From NCBI GenBank assembly GCA_003427395.1, contig BFEA01000018.1, positions 1,698,995 to 1,730,059 of the forward strand: a stretch of 31,065 nucleotides of DNA. Reading direction: 5' to 3'. Positions 1-9,710 of the stretch are shown here, piece after piece. The notes under the pieces were generated by a model, which worked only from the letters and a program-made list of their open reading frames with translations, did not search any database and had not been told where the DNA came from. Each line of letters opens with the position of its first letter. Positions within the stretch are counted from its first letter, which is position 1. The DNA comes from Chara braunii (lineage: Eukaryota; Streptophyta; Charophyceae; Charales; Characeae). The position numbers were made by a program, and so were the translations under genes.

Positions 1-60
1 ACTAACTATCTTATCTGCCAAGTGGTGGGCCCCCGTTATAATAGAGGCTCAAATTCCAAC

Positions 61-125
61 TAACCTACTAACAGCAACAAACTCCTAATTCGAAGGTCGC
101 GGGTTCAAGTCCCGACCTACCGAAC
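61..125 (+). repeat. tRNA-derived remnant with B box
   Basis: Around 90-112 the sequence has a T-arm-like hairpin: a GC-rich stem around GGTTCAAGTCC, the pol III B box and T-loop of tRNAs, preceded by AAGGTCGC as in 3' halves of real tRNAs. No matching acceptor 5' strand or complete D-arm is seen. The only A-box-like stretch (AAGTGGTGGG near 20-29) is too far upstream for an intronless tRNA. It is best read as a decayed tRNA copy or the head of a tRNA-derived SINE. Confidence 0.3.
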
Positions 126-723
126 ACGGGGTAAAAGAAAGTAGAGTTCCTCGTCCAAAAGAGCTAGCTCAAGTTCAGATCGGTCGGACTCGATCCCCAT
201 ATCTCATGCCTAACAGTCTGCCCGGAAACCTGTTGAGCTAACTCCTACTTCGAGTTGAAGAGGAGCAGCTTCTGTATCTGTGTAGGGGTAGGGCTCAGTC
301 CGTCTAGTGACATGGGCTGGTTTCTAAGTTTGCGGTGAGCATGCTTGCCGGACTGCATGCCTGCCTGAGTGCTTGTGGGTTTGAGTGTATGTTTGACCCG
401 CAAAGCACTTGGTTTCCTTTAAAAAGGCATGCAGGGCCGATACTTACCCGTAGCCGTGATATAGAGGGTCGCGGTTGGGAAAACACTCAAGTGGTGGGAA
501 AAGAGGTCCGTTACACCTTAAGAGCGACGGACAACACTCAAGTAGCAGGTAGGTTGGTACCACACCACGTAGAGGTAGATGCGGCGGGTACTCGACTCGG
601 AGGCCGAGTAAGGGAAGACGAAAGCTGAAAATTTTAAAACACCTGGTACCGGTAGACAGACAGGTACCAGACCAAGTCTCAGTGTGTGTTGTAGATCTAC
701 CTGATACAACATTAACCCAACTG
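126..723. other. Non-coding stretch, no gene recognised
   Basis: Short open frames here (for example 335-628 on the plus strand) show no family motif. The phrase AACACTCAAGT occurs twice (about 483 and 533), and GGTACC occurs in small inverted settings (about 556 and 643-668). It could be leader or LTR sequence of the element whose gag fragment follows, but no primer-binding site or LTR end could be identified. Confidence 0.4.
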
Positions 724-981
724 ACCCCTCGACCTCCTCTGTCGAGGGGTATTACTACTGATTCTAACCATCGTAGCGCGCGTCATAACAACGAGTGCAC
801 ACATTCTCGAAATTTTCTCACTGATTCGCCCCGGCCTCATTGGCCGAGGAAATTCGTTTCGAGTGTCACGCTAAAGCGTGCACACCCTTTCCATTCCAGA
901 CTGGCTCCGTCATGATAGCCGACGTCGTCACTGTGTCGAATGCAAAAGCATGACCAAATACCCTTGTAAGGGTATTTGGTC
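724..981. repeat. Cluster of short perfect hairpins
   Basis: Several perfect stems lie in 260 bases. At 724-733/741-750 there is a 10-bp stem with a 7-nt loop. Near 871-886 there is a 5-bp CACGC/GCGTG stem. At 952-965/968-981 there is a 14-bp stem around only 2 nt. The last ends 17 bases before the ATG of the gag fragment. Similar hairpins recur through 2.1-3.6 kb and in the inverted arms, so this looks like a property of the repeat family. Confidence 0.75.
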
Positions 982-998
982 CGACAGTGGGCCCTACC

Positions 999-1567
999 AT
1001 GCCACCTTCAGTCGAGGAGGGTCTGCCGACAGCCAGCGGCGAGCTAGTCCAGGGCTCAACAGAGGGGTCTATGGATGTGCTGCTTGAGGCGGTTCACAGT
1101 ATGCAGGAGGGTGCGAGCGTATTTTCACTTGAGCAGGGGATAGTGGAACCTTCCGAGAGTGAGATGGGGGTTGCGATGGAAGATGTCATCAAGGGCAGGC
1201 CCCAGAGATTGGATACGCCTGAGTATAGACCAGAGGGAGTTGGGATACGACCGGTGACTAGTACCCAGGAGTTGGAAACAGGATCCGAGGAGCCTATGGA
1301 CGCACCTCAGAGTTATGAGCTGAGCAGGGAGGCCAGTGAGGCACCATCATCGCCAGGGTCTCGGCGAAGGAAGAAGAGGCCAATAAAGTCATTCGATTCG
1401 ACCTGTTTCTTCTTCAAAAAGGAAGAGCATAGGGCTTTGCAGTGCCCTAAGTTCTTAAAGGACCTGGCTGAGGGAAAAGTCACGGAAAGTGGCGGAAGGA
1501 TGTACGATAGGCAGGGAGGATAGTAGAGCGATCTGTCGACGAAGGTAAAGCTCAGTTGTACAAGCAT
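999..1567 (+). pseudogene. Decayed retroelement gag fragment with broken zinc knuckle
   Basis: From ATG 999 an open frame of 174 codons runs to TAG 1521. The N-terminal two thirds are acidic and low complexity (Glu, Ser, Pro rich), followed by a basic run (SRRRKKRP). A nucleocapsid-type zinc knuckle then lies at 1404-1445, of form C-x2-C-x4-H-x4-C, but its second Cys is Phe (CFFF...H....C). After the stop a +1 frame continues in related style (ERSVDEGKAQLYKHNQEEM, to about 1587), so a frameshift near 1515-1525 probably broke a longer gag. No protease or RT follows. It is a gag-only or truncated LTR-element relic, unlike the gag at 15534-16019. The GTG at 987 is in frame but unlikely as start. 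Confidence 0.55.
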
Positions 1568-3566
1568 AACCAGGAGGAGATGAGTGAGTAGGGACTGGTT
1601 CGCCTAAGTAGGGGTAGACGCCCTTCTGTTGACCTTGCTCTCATTTGGACAGTTAGGTACCTATGCTGTTGAGTGTACAGATGGGAACTACGGTATAGGA
1701 TAGCCACTTAGGCTAGAACCATGTAAAACAGAGTGTGTACACTGAGTCACTGTAGAATTCTGAGTTGTTTTGATGGTTTTCTTCTGTACGGTTGACCATG
1801 TACTATATTGAGAGTGACGTGAGTTGTATTTGAGTGGGTCATGAGACAAGATTATTTTTGTATATTTTAAGATGAGATATCTCATCCCTGACTGTATTTC
1901 TGAGTTGAGTGCTACTTGAGATTACCCTTTGTACGTGACGATCACGCTCACTCTCACATGTGTGGTTTTATCCTGATGTATGATGGTTTTGTGAGAAAGA
2001 TGTATGAGAGACATCTTGTCTGATATGTATTCTGGGAATGAGAATGAATGTGAACTGCCTACTCTTCGGTATACTCGTGCGATCCGCCCACGGGCGGGTG
2101 GTGGGGCCGGGTATAAGGAGAGGAAGCGCAGTCTGTTTTTGTGAAAGTGTAAGAATCCTCAGGGATTTGTGAGTCTCTGAGACTCAAATGCTTGCCATGC
2201 CAAATGTTTATTGTTGAGTTGTGATGAGGACCCATAAGTTAGTCTCTAAGTTTGAGTTGTTTTATGGTAGAGGCGCCTTTTATGAGAAGGCAGTCCTTTG
2301 CTTGTTGGAAAATTCATCTTCCGAGAGGGAAGATGTTTTAATGAGAGGTCGCATGGAAGTTCATCCTAGAGAGAGAGGGATGGCTGGGAGACCTATTGAG
2401 TGAGACCTCCTTAGTATGAAGGATGGTTAATAGATTTAATGGCATGGTAAGTTGGGTTTGAATGATAAAGTTTGACGAGAAGAACCATGTTATTGCTTGG
2501 CCATTATTGGAAGTTCTTAAGAGGTCGCAAATGGATTCATTCGGGAGATGTCACTGGGATGTGTGACTTTCTTGCTCTGATCAAGTAGGGCAGTCACGGG
2601 TTTGTGAGTCTGGCGGTGATTTTGTTTTGTGAATGTGGAGAGGTTGTCGTGTTTCTCTGTGTTGTCCCACAGAGAACTGGTAAATACCCTTTATGTGTGA
2701 CAGACCTCTTCGTAGTCCCGCAGTAGGCCTGTATTGTTGCGACACACCGTCCATCCACTTGTGCTAATCTTGGGGCATTTATGAGAATACAAAGCTAACG
2801 GTAAAGTTTAGCATCACTAGGGCGCAATTCCTAGTGTCGGCTGCTGATCGGCGTAACCTGAACAGCGGGTCTACGTCGTGCCAAGGGAGTAAAGACTTAA
2901 AGGGGTGTGGCCACCTAGGAGGGTTTTACTCCTGCGGACCGGCGTGGGATAGGAGTCGAGTCGAGTTTTTTTGAGTCCTGATTGAATGCTTATCAGGAGA
3001 AAAAGCCTATCGTGGCACAACCTGCGAAGGCACTACCGCTAAACTAACGAACGCGGCGGGCCATAGATCTGGCACGATCACCCTGACTACGGTGGGCCAA
3101 GATGGAAACCTAGCCTCCCTATACTAGACTGCAGGGGGTATGTTGAGGTAAGATGTATATTTGGTTGTGAGAATTGTTGGAAGAAGGCGAAAGTGCCTTC
3201 TAAGGTCTCGGTTAGGGCCCGCGTCCTTGGTCAAAGTTCTGCTCGCAGGGTAGAGACCAAGGACACTTAACAAGAAGCCGGCGGTTGTCTAGGACGAAGG
3301 GGAGAGGACCGGTGAGAGGGGCGGTTGAGACTTATGCTGAAGTACGTATGTCCAATACACCGCGTCCTAGTGTGAGGGCAATGGAGACCCAGGTTGGAAC
3401 CCTGGCGACATATAGTTATAAGGGCTTGGATTGTTGGAGGCCTCAACCCTGAGTCTGTCGGCTAATCGGATTGGTTCTCTTCTCGTCAGCATTTGGAGTT
3501 GTGGAAGAATTTATAGCTTTTCGATCTTGTGAAGCGACGGGGACGTCGCTTAATATGGTCCGGTAA
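1568..3566. repeat. Non-coding, hairpin-dense repeat DNA
   Basis: No coding region is supported over 2 kb. The stretch holds many perfect short inverted repeats: 2170-2186 (8-bp arms, 1-nt centre), 2315-2322/2328-2335 (8 bp), 2653-2661/2668-2676 (9 bp), 2815-2821/2830-2836 (7 bp), 2976-2982/2992-2998 (7 bp), 3182-3188/3195-3201 (7 bp), 3223-3232/3255-3264 (10 bp) and 3532-3538/3545-3551 (7 bp). It is probably the non-coding body of a transposable element. Its boundary with the inverted arm at 3567 is set only by where similarity to 22308 starts. Confidence 0.6.
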
Positions 3567-4495
3567 GTTGTCGGTGTGAATACTCTGACAAGGGTATCCG
3601 CCCTGGGTTTTTGCAAGTGACAGGAAGTAAGTTTAAAGGTCTAAAGGTACCGCGCGAGTCGCGGCTAAGCCTGTTGGGTTACACTAATGGGTTGGTTGAC
3701 TAGAGTAGAGCGTGAGTGGGAACGCAGTCTTAAGGCGCGCGTGTGATTCCTCCATTTGATTAAGTAGCCGACTTAGCTGGCCGGCCTGATTTTTTTACTA
3801 GGAATAGAAGCTTTGTTTTTATTCAGGACGGTTGACCACTGATAGGCCTGACGTACGAGGCGGGGCGCGAGGTAGCCACGGCGTGAGGGGGCAAGCCAGC
3901 GCGGAGGCCTAGTGATAGCATGCCTAGTTAGAAGAAGGGATGAGGGTCGGGCTATTTTCCTAGGCCTGGGGGTTGTGCAGCACCACTTTATATGGGATTC
4001 CGCGCAGGCTAGTACCAGGCTTGGGCTTAGCTCTATAGGTTACGGTACCGGACTTACATGGCGGAGATAAGGGGATTAAGGCTGGCGAATGACGGCATAG
4101 GAGTGTGGAGCATTGAAGGGCTAAGGGGTTGAGGGTCTCGCGGGGCTATCCCCTTTAGTTTTGTTGGGGGGATCCGAACGCGGACTCAAACCCGTTTGAG
4201 TCAAGTTTCTTCTGTTATTGTTGATTTTTTTTCTTATTTTATATACATATATGTATATATATATATATTCTTTATTTGGGCCAGTACCGGTGCCAAGCCC
4301 GGGCCAAGGGTCCATGCACACGACCATGGTGGGCATGCGTATGAGTGCATGGCATACCGACTGCTATCAAGCCTGAGCGAAGGGGGGGGGGGGTGGCATG
4401 ATGGTTCTCCCCAGCGGCAAGCCCGGTGCAAAGACTGGATGGTAGGCAGTATTGCGGGGCACTGCCCCAATAGAGTCCTTCGGGACATCCGTTAG
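3567..4495 (+). mobile_element. Left inverted-repeat arm, outer block
   Basis: Its reverse complement matches 21425-22308 throughout. Shared landmarks are GTTGTCGGTG (3567), CAAGTGACAGGAAGTAAG (about 3614), AGAGCGTGAGTGGG (about 3708), GCGCGCGTGTGA (about 3736), GGTTACGGTACCGGACTT (about 4038) and GAGTCCTTCGGGACATC (about 4472). Divergence by eye is around 20%, with small indels. A poly-T/AT tract at about 4225-4270 is replaced in the other copy by an A/T-rich tract of different sequence. No protein is encoded. Similarity stops just past TTAGAA near 4498. Confidence 0.8.
4244..4272. repeat. AT microsatellite
   Basis: An alternating TA tract follows a T-rich run. The corresponding place in the opposite copy (about 21630-21680) has AAAATTA-type repeats instead, so this is a fast-changing simple-sequence site within the arm. 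Confidence 0.8.
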
Positions 4496-6299
4496 AACAG
4501 GAACGAGCGGGCACTAAGGGGCAAAGACGTCGAGCGCTGCGCTAAGCGGCAGCAGGCGGAGAGGCGGGCCGAGGTAGTGAAGGGCATAAAAAGAACGAAT
4601 GAACCTGGGCAGGATCAGCGCCAAGGTGCATTCGGGGGTGAGGACAGAAATGGCAGGGCAGTGAGTCGTGCGCAGTAAGAAGCACGTTACTCTCTCCATC
4701 CTCAACGGAATCGAGAGAGGTACGAGACAATCCCGGGGTTTTAGCCCTAGGCGAATCCATTAGGGAGGTTAGAATGGCGGGAGACTGAGGAGGATGCGAG
4801 TTAGCCCGAAGGTAGCGAATGCGGAGAGATATGGCGGAGAGGGGGGGGAGTGATGATCGCAAAGCTTAACGGATCATCGACGAAACAAGCCAAGGAAAAA
4901 AGTGTCGTAGGGGTTTGAGGCCGGGGCGACCACGAATCTGTGGTCAGATTAGGCGATTAGTTAGTAGAATGAGAAGGTTGGAAGAGAGGAGGTGCATGGA
5001 GAGATGGCGAAGGAGATGTGCATGAAGAGGGGGAGGAAGATGATTTGCGTTCGTTCCTTGACGGGAGCGGGCGATTGAAGACTCGTTCCATAGATTCTGG
5101 GATAGGGAAATCACGGTGGCGAGCTTAAAAAGGCGAATAAGGGAGCGAAAAGTGAGCTGGTAGAGAAGAACTGTACGCGGGGCTATCGGAAAGGCGGATA
5201 TGGCCAGGAGTAAGAACATTCTCTTTCGCTTGTTTCTGTACAAATTTGGGTAAGGAAGGACTTTAGATCGGGGTTCGTTGCCAAGGCGACTTTGATAGTG
5301 AAGACGGAATCGGAGTTGGAATAGTGGATTTGGGGGCGCAGGAGCTGCACATAAGGGAGAAGTACGTATCTGCTGTAGTATGGCGATGTATCTCTCTGTA
5401 ATCTGGCGGAAGATTCATCCTCATTTCGCTTATTTGGTGAGTCTTGGGGCGGAAGTCCGTGACAACGATTGTGATCACCGCTACCACTGTCGTACCTACC
5501 GTCACTGAGGTTGTGATCTCCTGCCCGTCCGGTCCCGGTAACCTGCTCCCCGCCGCTACTCCTTGCTAATTTTGAGCGATCTTGGCCATGAGGACGGTCA
5601 GGTACGTTCACAGAGTGAGGCAGGGGTTGTCGCAGAGAGAGGGCGGGGTAGGAAGGAGGATTACGTACCTGGACGAGGCAGTGAGTGTATTCGGTCTAGA
5701 TTCCAAGTAAAGTCGAAGGCCGGCGGGTGCAGGAGGTGGTGCAGCAAGGGTGGTATGAGAGGGAGAGAGATTGTACTTAGACGTCCTTATTGGAGAGAAG
5801 GAACGAAGGCTCGTCTGATTTCGGTCTGCTACGGTTGTTTTAAGGAGGTGGCCACTAGTAGTGAAGCGCTTCTGATTGGGGTGATTACTGAATGGTGGCG
5901 CTAGCTTTTAACGAGTCGGGTACTCTGCTAAGCTGGTCACGGCGGGGTGTGACTTATTGCATAAGCACCTACTATGTGGCTGTCGTATGTCTCCGGGCCT
6001 ATTTTTCTGATTATTTACTCTGACCAATTGGAGTAATGAGTGGCTGTTCGTCGGCTGAAGCTCTTACTGCTGCTGATCCGCCAGTTGATTACTGAGTTAC
6101 TGGAGTTGCTAGTCTGTGTTATAGCCGAGCATTTCAACTACTATCCTGCCCAGCTATACTGCACTTTGTTGTGCGTGGCACTGTACAGCGCCTTGCTTCT
6201 CGTTGTGCGCTATTATTGTTTTTCATTGCAGGTTGGTGTAGTGCTCACCCATTAAAGAAGGGTGACCACCCATGATCTCTATGAGGGCACAGTAGGGAA
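4496..6299. other. Part of left-copy-specific segment, no gene recognised
   Basis: This part of the left repeat copy has no clear counterpart in the right copy. Open frames exist, the longest at 5183-5611 on the minus strand (142 codons, Ser/Arg/Asp rich), but none shows a domain, a zinc knuckle, a protease D-S/T-G or RT motifs. GA-rich stretches (4780-5060, 5620-5780) account for some of the open frames. Confidence 0.45.
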
Positions 6300-6830
6300 G
6301 GAGCGTAAGACCCTGGTCTAACGGTGACCACTCCCATACTGCGATCTAGTGGTAGGATGCCGCCGGTGCTGTTGGTCTCTGCACTGATTACTGCGGGCAG
6401 TGGGCTGAGTAGGAGCGTGCTGCTGCTGGCCGCTGCAAACTGCGGCGGCATCTGTTGATTGAGCACGTGCTGCCTGGTGCATCTGGGCACGGATTACCGC
6501 TACTGCTGTCTGCTGCGAGCTGTGCACAGGCTACCGCTACGGGTTGTTGTTGGTTGTGTGCGGACTGTGGCTGCTGTTGACTGTTGTCATTGCTATTGAC
6601 CGTCGTTGTTATATGTTGCTGTTGGCGAATTGCTGTTGGGCCTGTTAATCATGCTGTGTATTGCTGTTGGCTGCTGGTGGCCGCATGATCTGCTGATGCA
6701 TATTGTGCACAAACAGGTTGTTACTCTCATTGATTATGGGCAAGCTGCTGTCTATTGTTGATCGTCGTATGCTGTTGCACACTGCCGCCGGCTGTTGTTG
6801 ACTGTTTCAGGCTGCTAGGCGGCCGCGATT
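6300..6830 (-). pseudogene. Gln/Ala/Asn-rich low-complexity frame, possibly decayed gag-like coding
   Basis: The plus strand is a degenerate series of TGY/TGC triplets. Read on the minus strand, that gives CAR/CAY/GCA codons and therefore Gln-, Ala- and Asn-rich peptide (6318-6527 and neighbouring frames), interrupted by several stops and probable frameshifts. It could be a dead polyQ-rich coding segment of the element carrying it, or simply an imperfect trinucleotide repeat. No catalytic motif is visible. Confidence in any coding origin is low; the triplet bias is plain. Confidence 0.3.
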
Positions 6831-7469
6831 AGGCTGAGGAGATGTGTTAAGGCTTGGGGAGGTGATTAGACTGAACAAATAAGGGGTTAGTGCTGCGATT
6901 TGGGAGGTCGTCAGGAGGTCGACTTTGGCAGTTTGGCTTCAGAAGCTGATACTATTTGGCCATCATTGCGAGACCCTCAGGCGCATGAAGGTATCAAGGC
7001 CCTCTCCTGGGAGTTGAGTTGTCCCCTCTTGTATCTCGAGAGTCTGAAACCCCTATATTCTGCCTTTCTTACTCCAAGTCTAATCCAGTTCTGAGAGGAA
7101 GACGGCAGGCGGGATCGCAACCCGTAGGACCGCAACAAGACTCTGTGGGGAATCAGCCCACCGATTGCGGGAGCTCTGCCGGAACCTAGGCGAGGTTCTG
7201 GAGGCAGGGAACCATCAGGTAATCCATCTCTATATGTATAACCCACTACACCCATGTTTGCATATCCCCCTGTAGTTTGATTTGTATATGCATGTCTGTC
7301 CCTATGATTTTTGCTTTCTCTTCAGGACATAACCAGACTAAGTAAAGGAACGCATGTAAGATGTCAGTCTCAGCTTTTTTGCCTGATTGAAAGCAGATTG
7401 TGGGGTTGCATCTGGGGGAAGGGTGGGAGAAAGGCTGTATTGCGTGAAGTTTGACCAGGTCAATCAAAG
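6831..7469. other. Non-coding stretch before the hairpin array
   Basis: No supported gene, no simple repeat and no similarity to the right copy were seen. Short open frames at 6900-7094 (plus) and 6977-7255 (minus) have no recognisable content. Confidence 0.4.
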
Positions 7470-7502
7470 CTGGGCCAGTTCCATAAGTTTGGGAAGGCCC
7501 AG
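7470..7502 (+). repeat. Hairpin unit 1
   Basis: Stem CTGGGCC (7470-7476) pairs with GGCCCAG (7496-7502), 7 perfect bp, around a 19-nt core that ends GGGAA instead of GGGTG. Confidence 0.75.
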
Positions 7503-7529
7503 TGCTATGTTTATTTTGAATTGTCTGGA

Positions 7530-7557
7530 GGACAAGTTCCATAAGTTTAGGTGGTCT
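7530..7557 (+). repeat. Hairpin unit 2 (weak stem)
   Basis: The core at 7534-7553 is flanked by GAC/GTC plus one G:T pair, only about 4 bp. This is the weakest unit; the core itself is well conserved. Confidence 0.5.
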
Positions 7558-7601
7558 GGTTGCTCTGACTGGTGAGGGCTGAATATGATTGTCTTTTCAG
7601 G

Positions 7602-7637
7602 GACCAAGCATGTTCCATAAGTTTGGGTGGTTTGGTC
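7602..7637 (+). repeat. Hairpin unit 3
   Basis: GACCAAGC (7602-7609) pairs with GTTTGGTC (7630-7637), 8 bp with one G:T, directly abutting the core at 7610-7629. Confidence 0.8.
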
Positions 7638-7681
7638 GCCTTGTTTACTTAAGGTTTTGCCAGTTTCTTTAGTTCCTGGAC

Positions 7682-7728
7682 GAGGAGGCATGAGCATGTT
7701 CCATAAGTTTAGGTGGCTCAGCCTCTTC
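7682..7728 (+). repeat. Hairpin unit 4 (longest stem)
   Basis: TGAGC/GCTCA (7691-7695/7716-7720) is followed, after one bulged A at 7690, by GAGGAGGC (7682-7689) pairing with GCCTCTTC (7721-7728, one G:T). That makes 13 bp with a single bulge around the core at 7696-7715. Confidence 0.85.
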
Positions 7729-7762
7729 CTGCTTTGGTTTTGGGAGAAGTGAACCAGGCTAC

Positions 7763-7802
7763 GGATCAAGACATGTTTCATAAGTTTGGGTGGTCTTGGT
7801 CC
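7763..7802 (+). repeat. Hairpin unit 5
   Basis: GGATCAAGAC (7763-7772) pairs with GTCTTGGTCC (7793-7802), 10 bp including one T:G, around the core at 7773-7792 (TTTCAT in place of TTCCAT). Confidence 0.85.
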
Positions 7803-7876
7803 AACGCCTCGCATATGCTGGAACCTGAAGGGTATAAATTAACTATACTTTATTATTATATTATCTATGAACAGGC

Positions 7877-7915
7877 TAGTCAGACAGGGTTCCATAAGTT
7901 TGGGTGGTCTGACTG
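7877..7915 (+). repeat. Hairpin unit 6
   Basis: AGTCAGAC (7878-7885) pairs with GTCTGACT (7907-7914), 8 perfect bp plus an outer T:G. The 21-nt core is at 7886-7906. Confidence 0.85.
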
Positions 7916-8154
7916 TAGCTTATCACCAACTGCAGAGAGTATTAATTAAAGAATAAAATTTGTGGTACGAAGAGGTAGACTGAGTCTTGAGTTGAAGATG
8001 ATTAGCTCAGTTATATGCTACCTCAAAAGACTAAGTGCAGAGAATTATATAAATTATTGATACTTAAACAGTTCAGGGCGGCTAGGGTGGCCTAGTCACA
8101 TGCCCAAAGAAGAAAAAAGTTGTTGTATCCTTTGTTTGTGTATACTCCATGGCT

Positions 8155-8192
8155 GGGCTAGACATGTTCCATAAGTTAGGGTGGTCTAGCTT
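8155..8192 (+). repeat. Hairpin unit 7
   Basis: GCTAGAC (8157-8163) pairs with GTCTAGC (8184-8190), 7 perfect bp plus two outer G:T pairs, around the core at 8164-8183. It lies 278 bases beyond unit 6. Confidence 0.8.
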
Positions 8193-8500
8193 TATGTCCT
8201 ATGTAAGTTGGGTACAAGGGGATAAATCATTGAAAGACTACGAACTATTGTTTGCTAAGTTGACTTGGGGATGGTGAGAGTACTTGCCTTTGTGGTTTGG
8301 CCTGCATGTGACTGGGTGATGCCACTACTTAGTCTGAGTTTCAGTTGATAGGTAGTTGCTTTAGTTGCTCGCCACGTGCTAGAGCCATAGCAGTTTAGTT
8401 TCAGTTCCTGCATTTTCTGAGTTAAGTTTATTTTACTTAGATCAATTTTTGCATTTTCTGGGGTCCTTTATTTATACTTGGTCTTGTATAAATCTTGGTA
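8193..8500. other. Spacer, nothing recognised
   Basis: AT-rich sequence between the hairpin array and the next repeat block. No gene, no core copy and no homolog in the right arm were seen. Confidence 0.4.
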
Positions 8501-9012
8501 AACCACTTTCTCTACGGGAAGCGCTGCCGAAATTTTTACAAAACCAAGGAGTTAGTCAAAACTTTGTCTTCTTCAACATCCGGTCTTGTTGGGTTTTTGA
8601 CTTAGTAAGAATCCGGGAAGCCTCCTTTTTTATAGGAAGTGTTGCCCAAAATTGGCCTTAAAGGGTCAAAGTCATTTCATATTATAAACTTAGCTTTGTA
8701 TAAATCTTAGAATAACATTTTCTCTACGGGAAGCGCTGCCGAAATTTCTACAAATCTAAGGAGTTAACCAACGTTTGTCTTAACAGAGCTCAAATTTTAA
8801 GTTTGATTTCATATCTGACTTAGTACAAATCTGGAAAGTCTTCCTTCCTAAAGGAAAAGGAAGTGCTATCCAATTTTTTGCTAAATCAGGGAGTTAGACA
8901 AATTTTGACTTTTTAGAATCCAAAAGTTTGATTTTTTTGCTAGTACAAATTCTGCGATGACACTTTTCCTACGGGAAGCGCTGCCAAAATTTTTCTAACT
9001 TAGAGGAGTTAG
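8501..9012. repeat. Five degenerate tandem units of about 110 bp
   Basis: A phrase like CTACGGGAAGCGCTGCCGAAATTTTT, followed by AGGAGTTAG and a TTTGTCTT/TTTGACTT tail, recurs at about 8512, 8624, 8722, 8850 and 8963 (spacing 98-128). Each unit holds a small hairpin such as TTCC-TAC-GGGAA. Only the two units nearest 9012 have counterparts in the right arm (20690-20890), so the unit number differs between copies. Confidence 0.75.
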
Positions 9013-9360
9013 ATTATATTTCGACAGGTGGCGATTTCTGGAGATCCACTCTGTGTAGAGGAGATTATACCAGGGTTTACCCTTGCTTTGGACACTGCTT
9101 AGCGGTAGATTCGGGCTTAGTCACGGTTAAATATGGTGATTTGAGTGAGATCGTGATATGGAGATTATTCTCCATGAACTTATAGACTTAGCTTGGGGAT
9201 TGGCCTGTCTTGTGTTACAGGTCCTCTTGAACGAGTCGATTCAGGATTTGGGTTAGATTCAGCTTGATCCTACAAGGATCACCTTTTGTTATCATTGATA
9301 ACAGGTCGGTTGCCGATTCATCGGTTTATGACTCAATTCCAACTCGCCCAGCCCTGGTGA

Positions 9361-9380
9361 TTTTTTTTTTTTTTTTTTTT
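9361..9380. repeat. Poly-T tract (20 T)
   Basis: Homopolymer inside the left arm. The right arm has a short T/A mix instead (about 20305-20325). Confidence 0.9.
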
Positions 9381-9680
9381 AAGGTTTCACCCGGACTTTT
9401 ATTGAATGGCCATTTAACAAAGGTACTAAGTATTTAATTATGGTTAGTTGGACAGGAGGTTGAGGCTTGCATGGCTAAAGCGAGGGGTATGAATATAGAG
9501 ACTGACTGGGATTGACTTTGTGTAGTGTGTGGACCTTGTTTGATTCTTTGATGTGATTGCAGTTATGTCCTATGGTTCGGATTTTGGATTTGACTGCCTG
9601 CGATCACACATATACATATGGTTGTGAGGAGCCCCACTNTGATTGTGAGAAGTGATCGTCACATACTTATTCCCCTTATA

Positions 9681-9710
9681 TAAAAAAAATAAAATAAAAT
9701 AAAATAAAAA
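9681..9710. repeat. AAAAT microsatellite
   Basis: An (AAAAT)n-like tract sits exactly where the right arm carries AC/AT microsatellite and its insert of about 1 kb. Confidence 0.8.

Larger units (their letters stand above)
7470..8192. repeat. Array of seven hairpins: conserved loop, variable paired stems
   Basis: Seven copies of a core of about 20 nt, consensus ATGTTCCATAAGTTTGGGTG, begin at 7477, 7534, 7610, 7696, 7773, 7886 and 8164. Each core is flanked immediately by arms that differ in sequence between copies but are reverse complements of each other. Core spacing is 57, 76, 86, 77, 113 and 278 bases, with unrelated sequence between. All units have the same orientation and a C:G pair closes every loop. 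The array lies inside the 4496-8807 segment that is missing from the right repeat copy. It encodes no protein. See the single units for stem positions. I know no described element of this form. Confidence 0.85.

Noticed and set aside
335-628. 97-codon plus-strand frame near the window start
   Set aside because: It contains internal DNA repeats and no protein family features. It is probably leader or repeat sequence.
5183-5611. 142-codon minus-strand frame as a gene
   Set aside because: No domain, start context or neighbouring coding signal was found. It lies in GA-rich repeat DNA.
7470-8192. Reading the hairpin array as a CRISPR array
   Set aside because: Spacing is irregular (57-278), the conserved part is a loop core with self-complementary variable flanks rather than a fixed repeat with fixed-length spacers, there are no cas genes, and the setting is eukaryotic.
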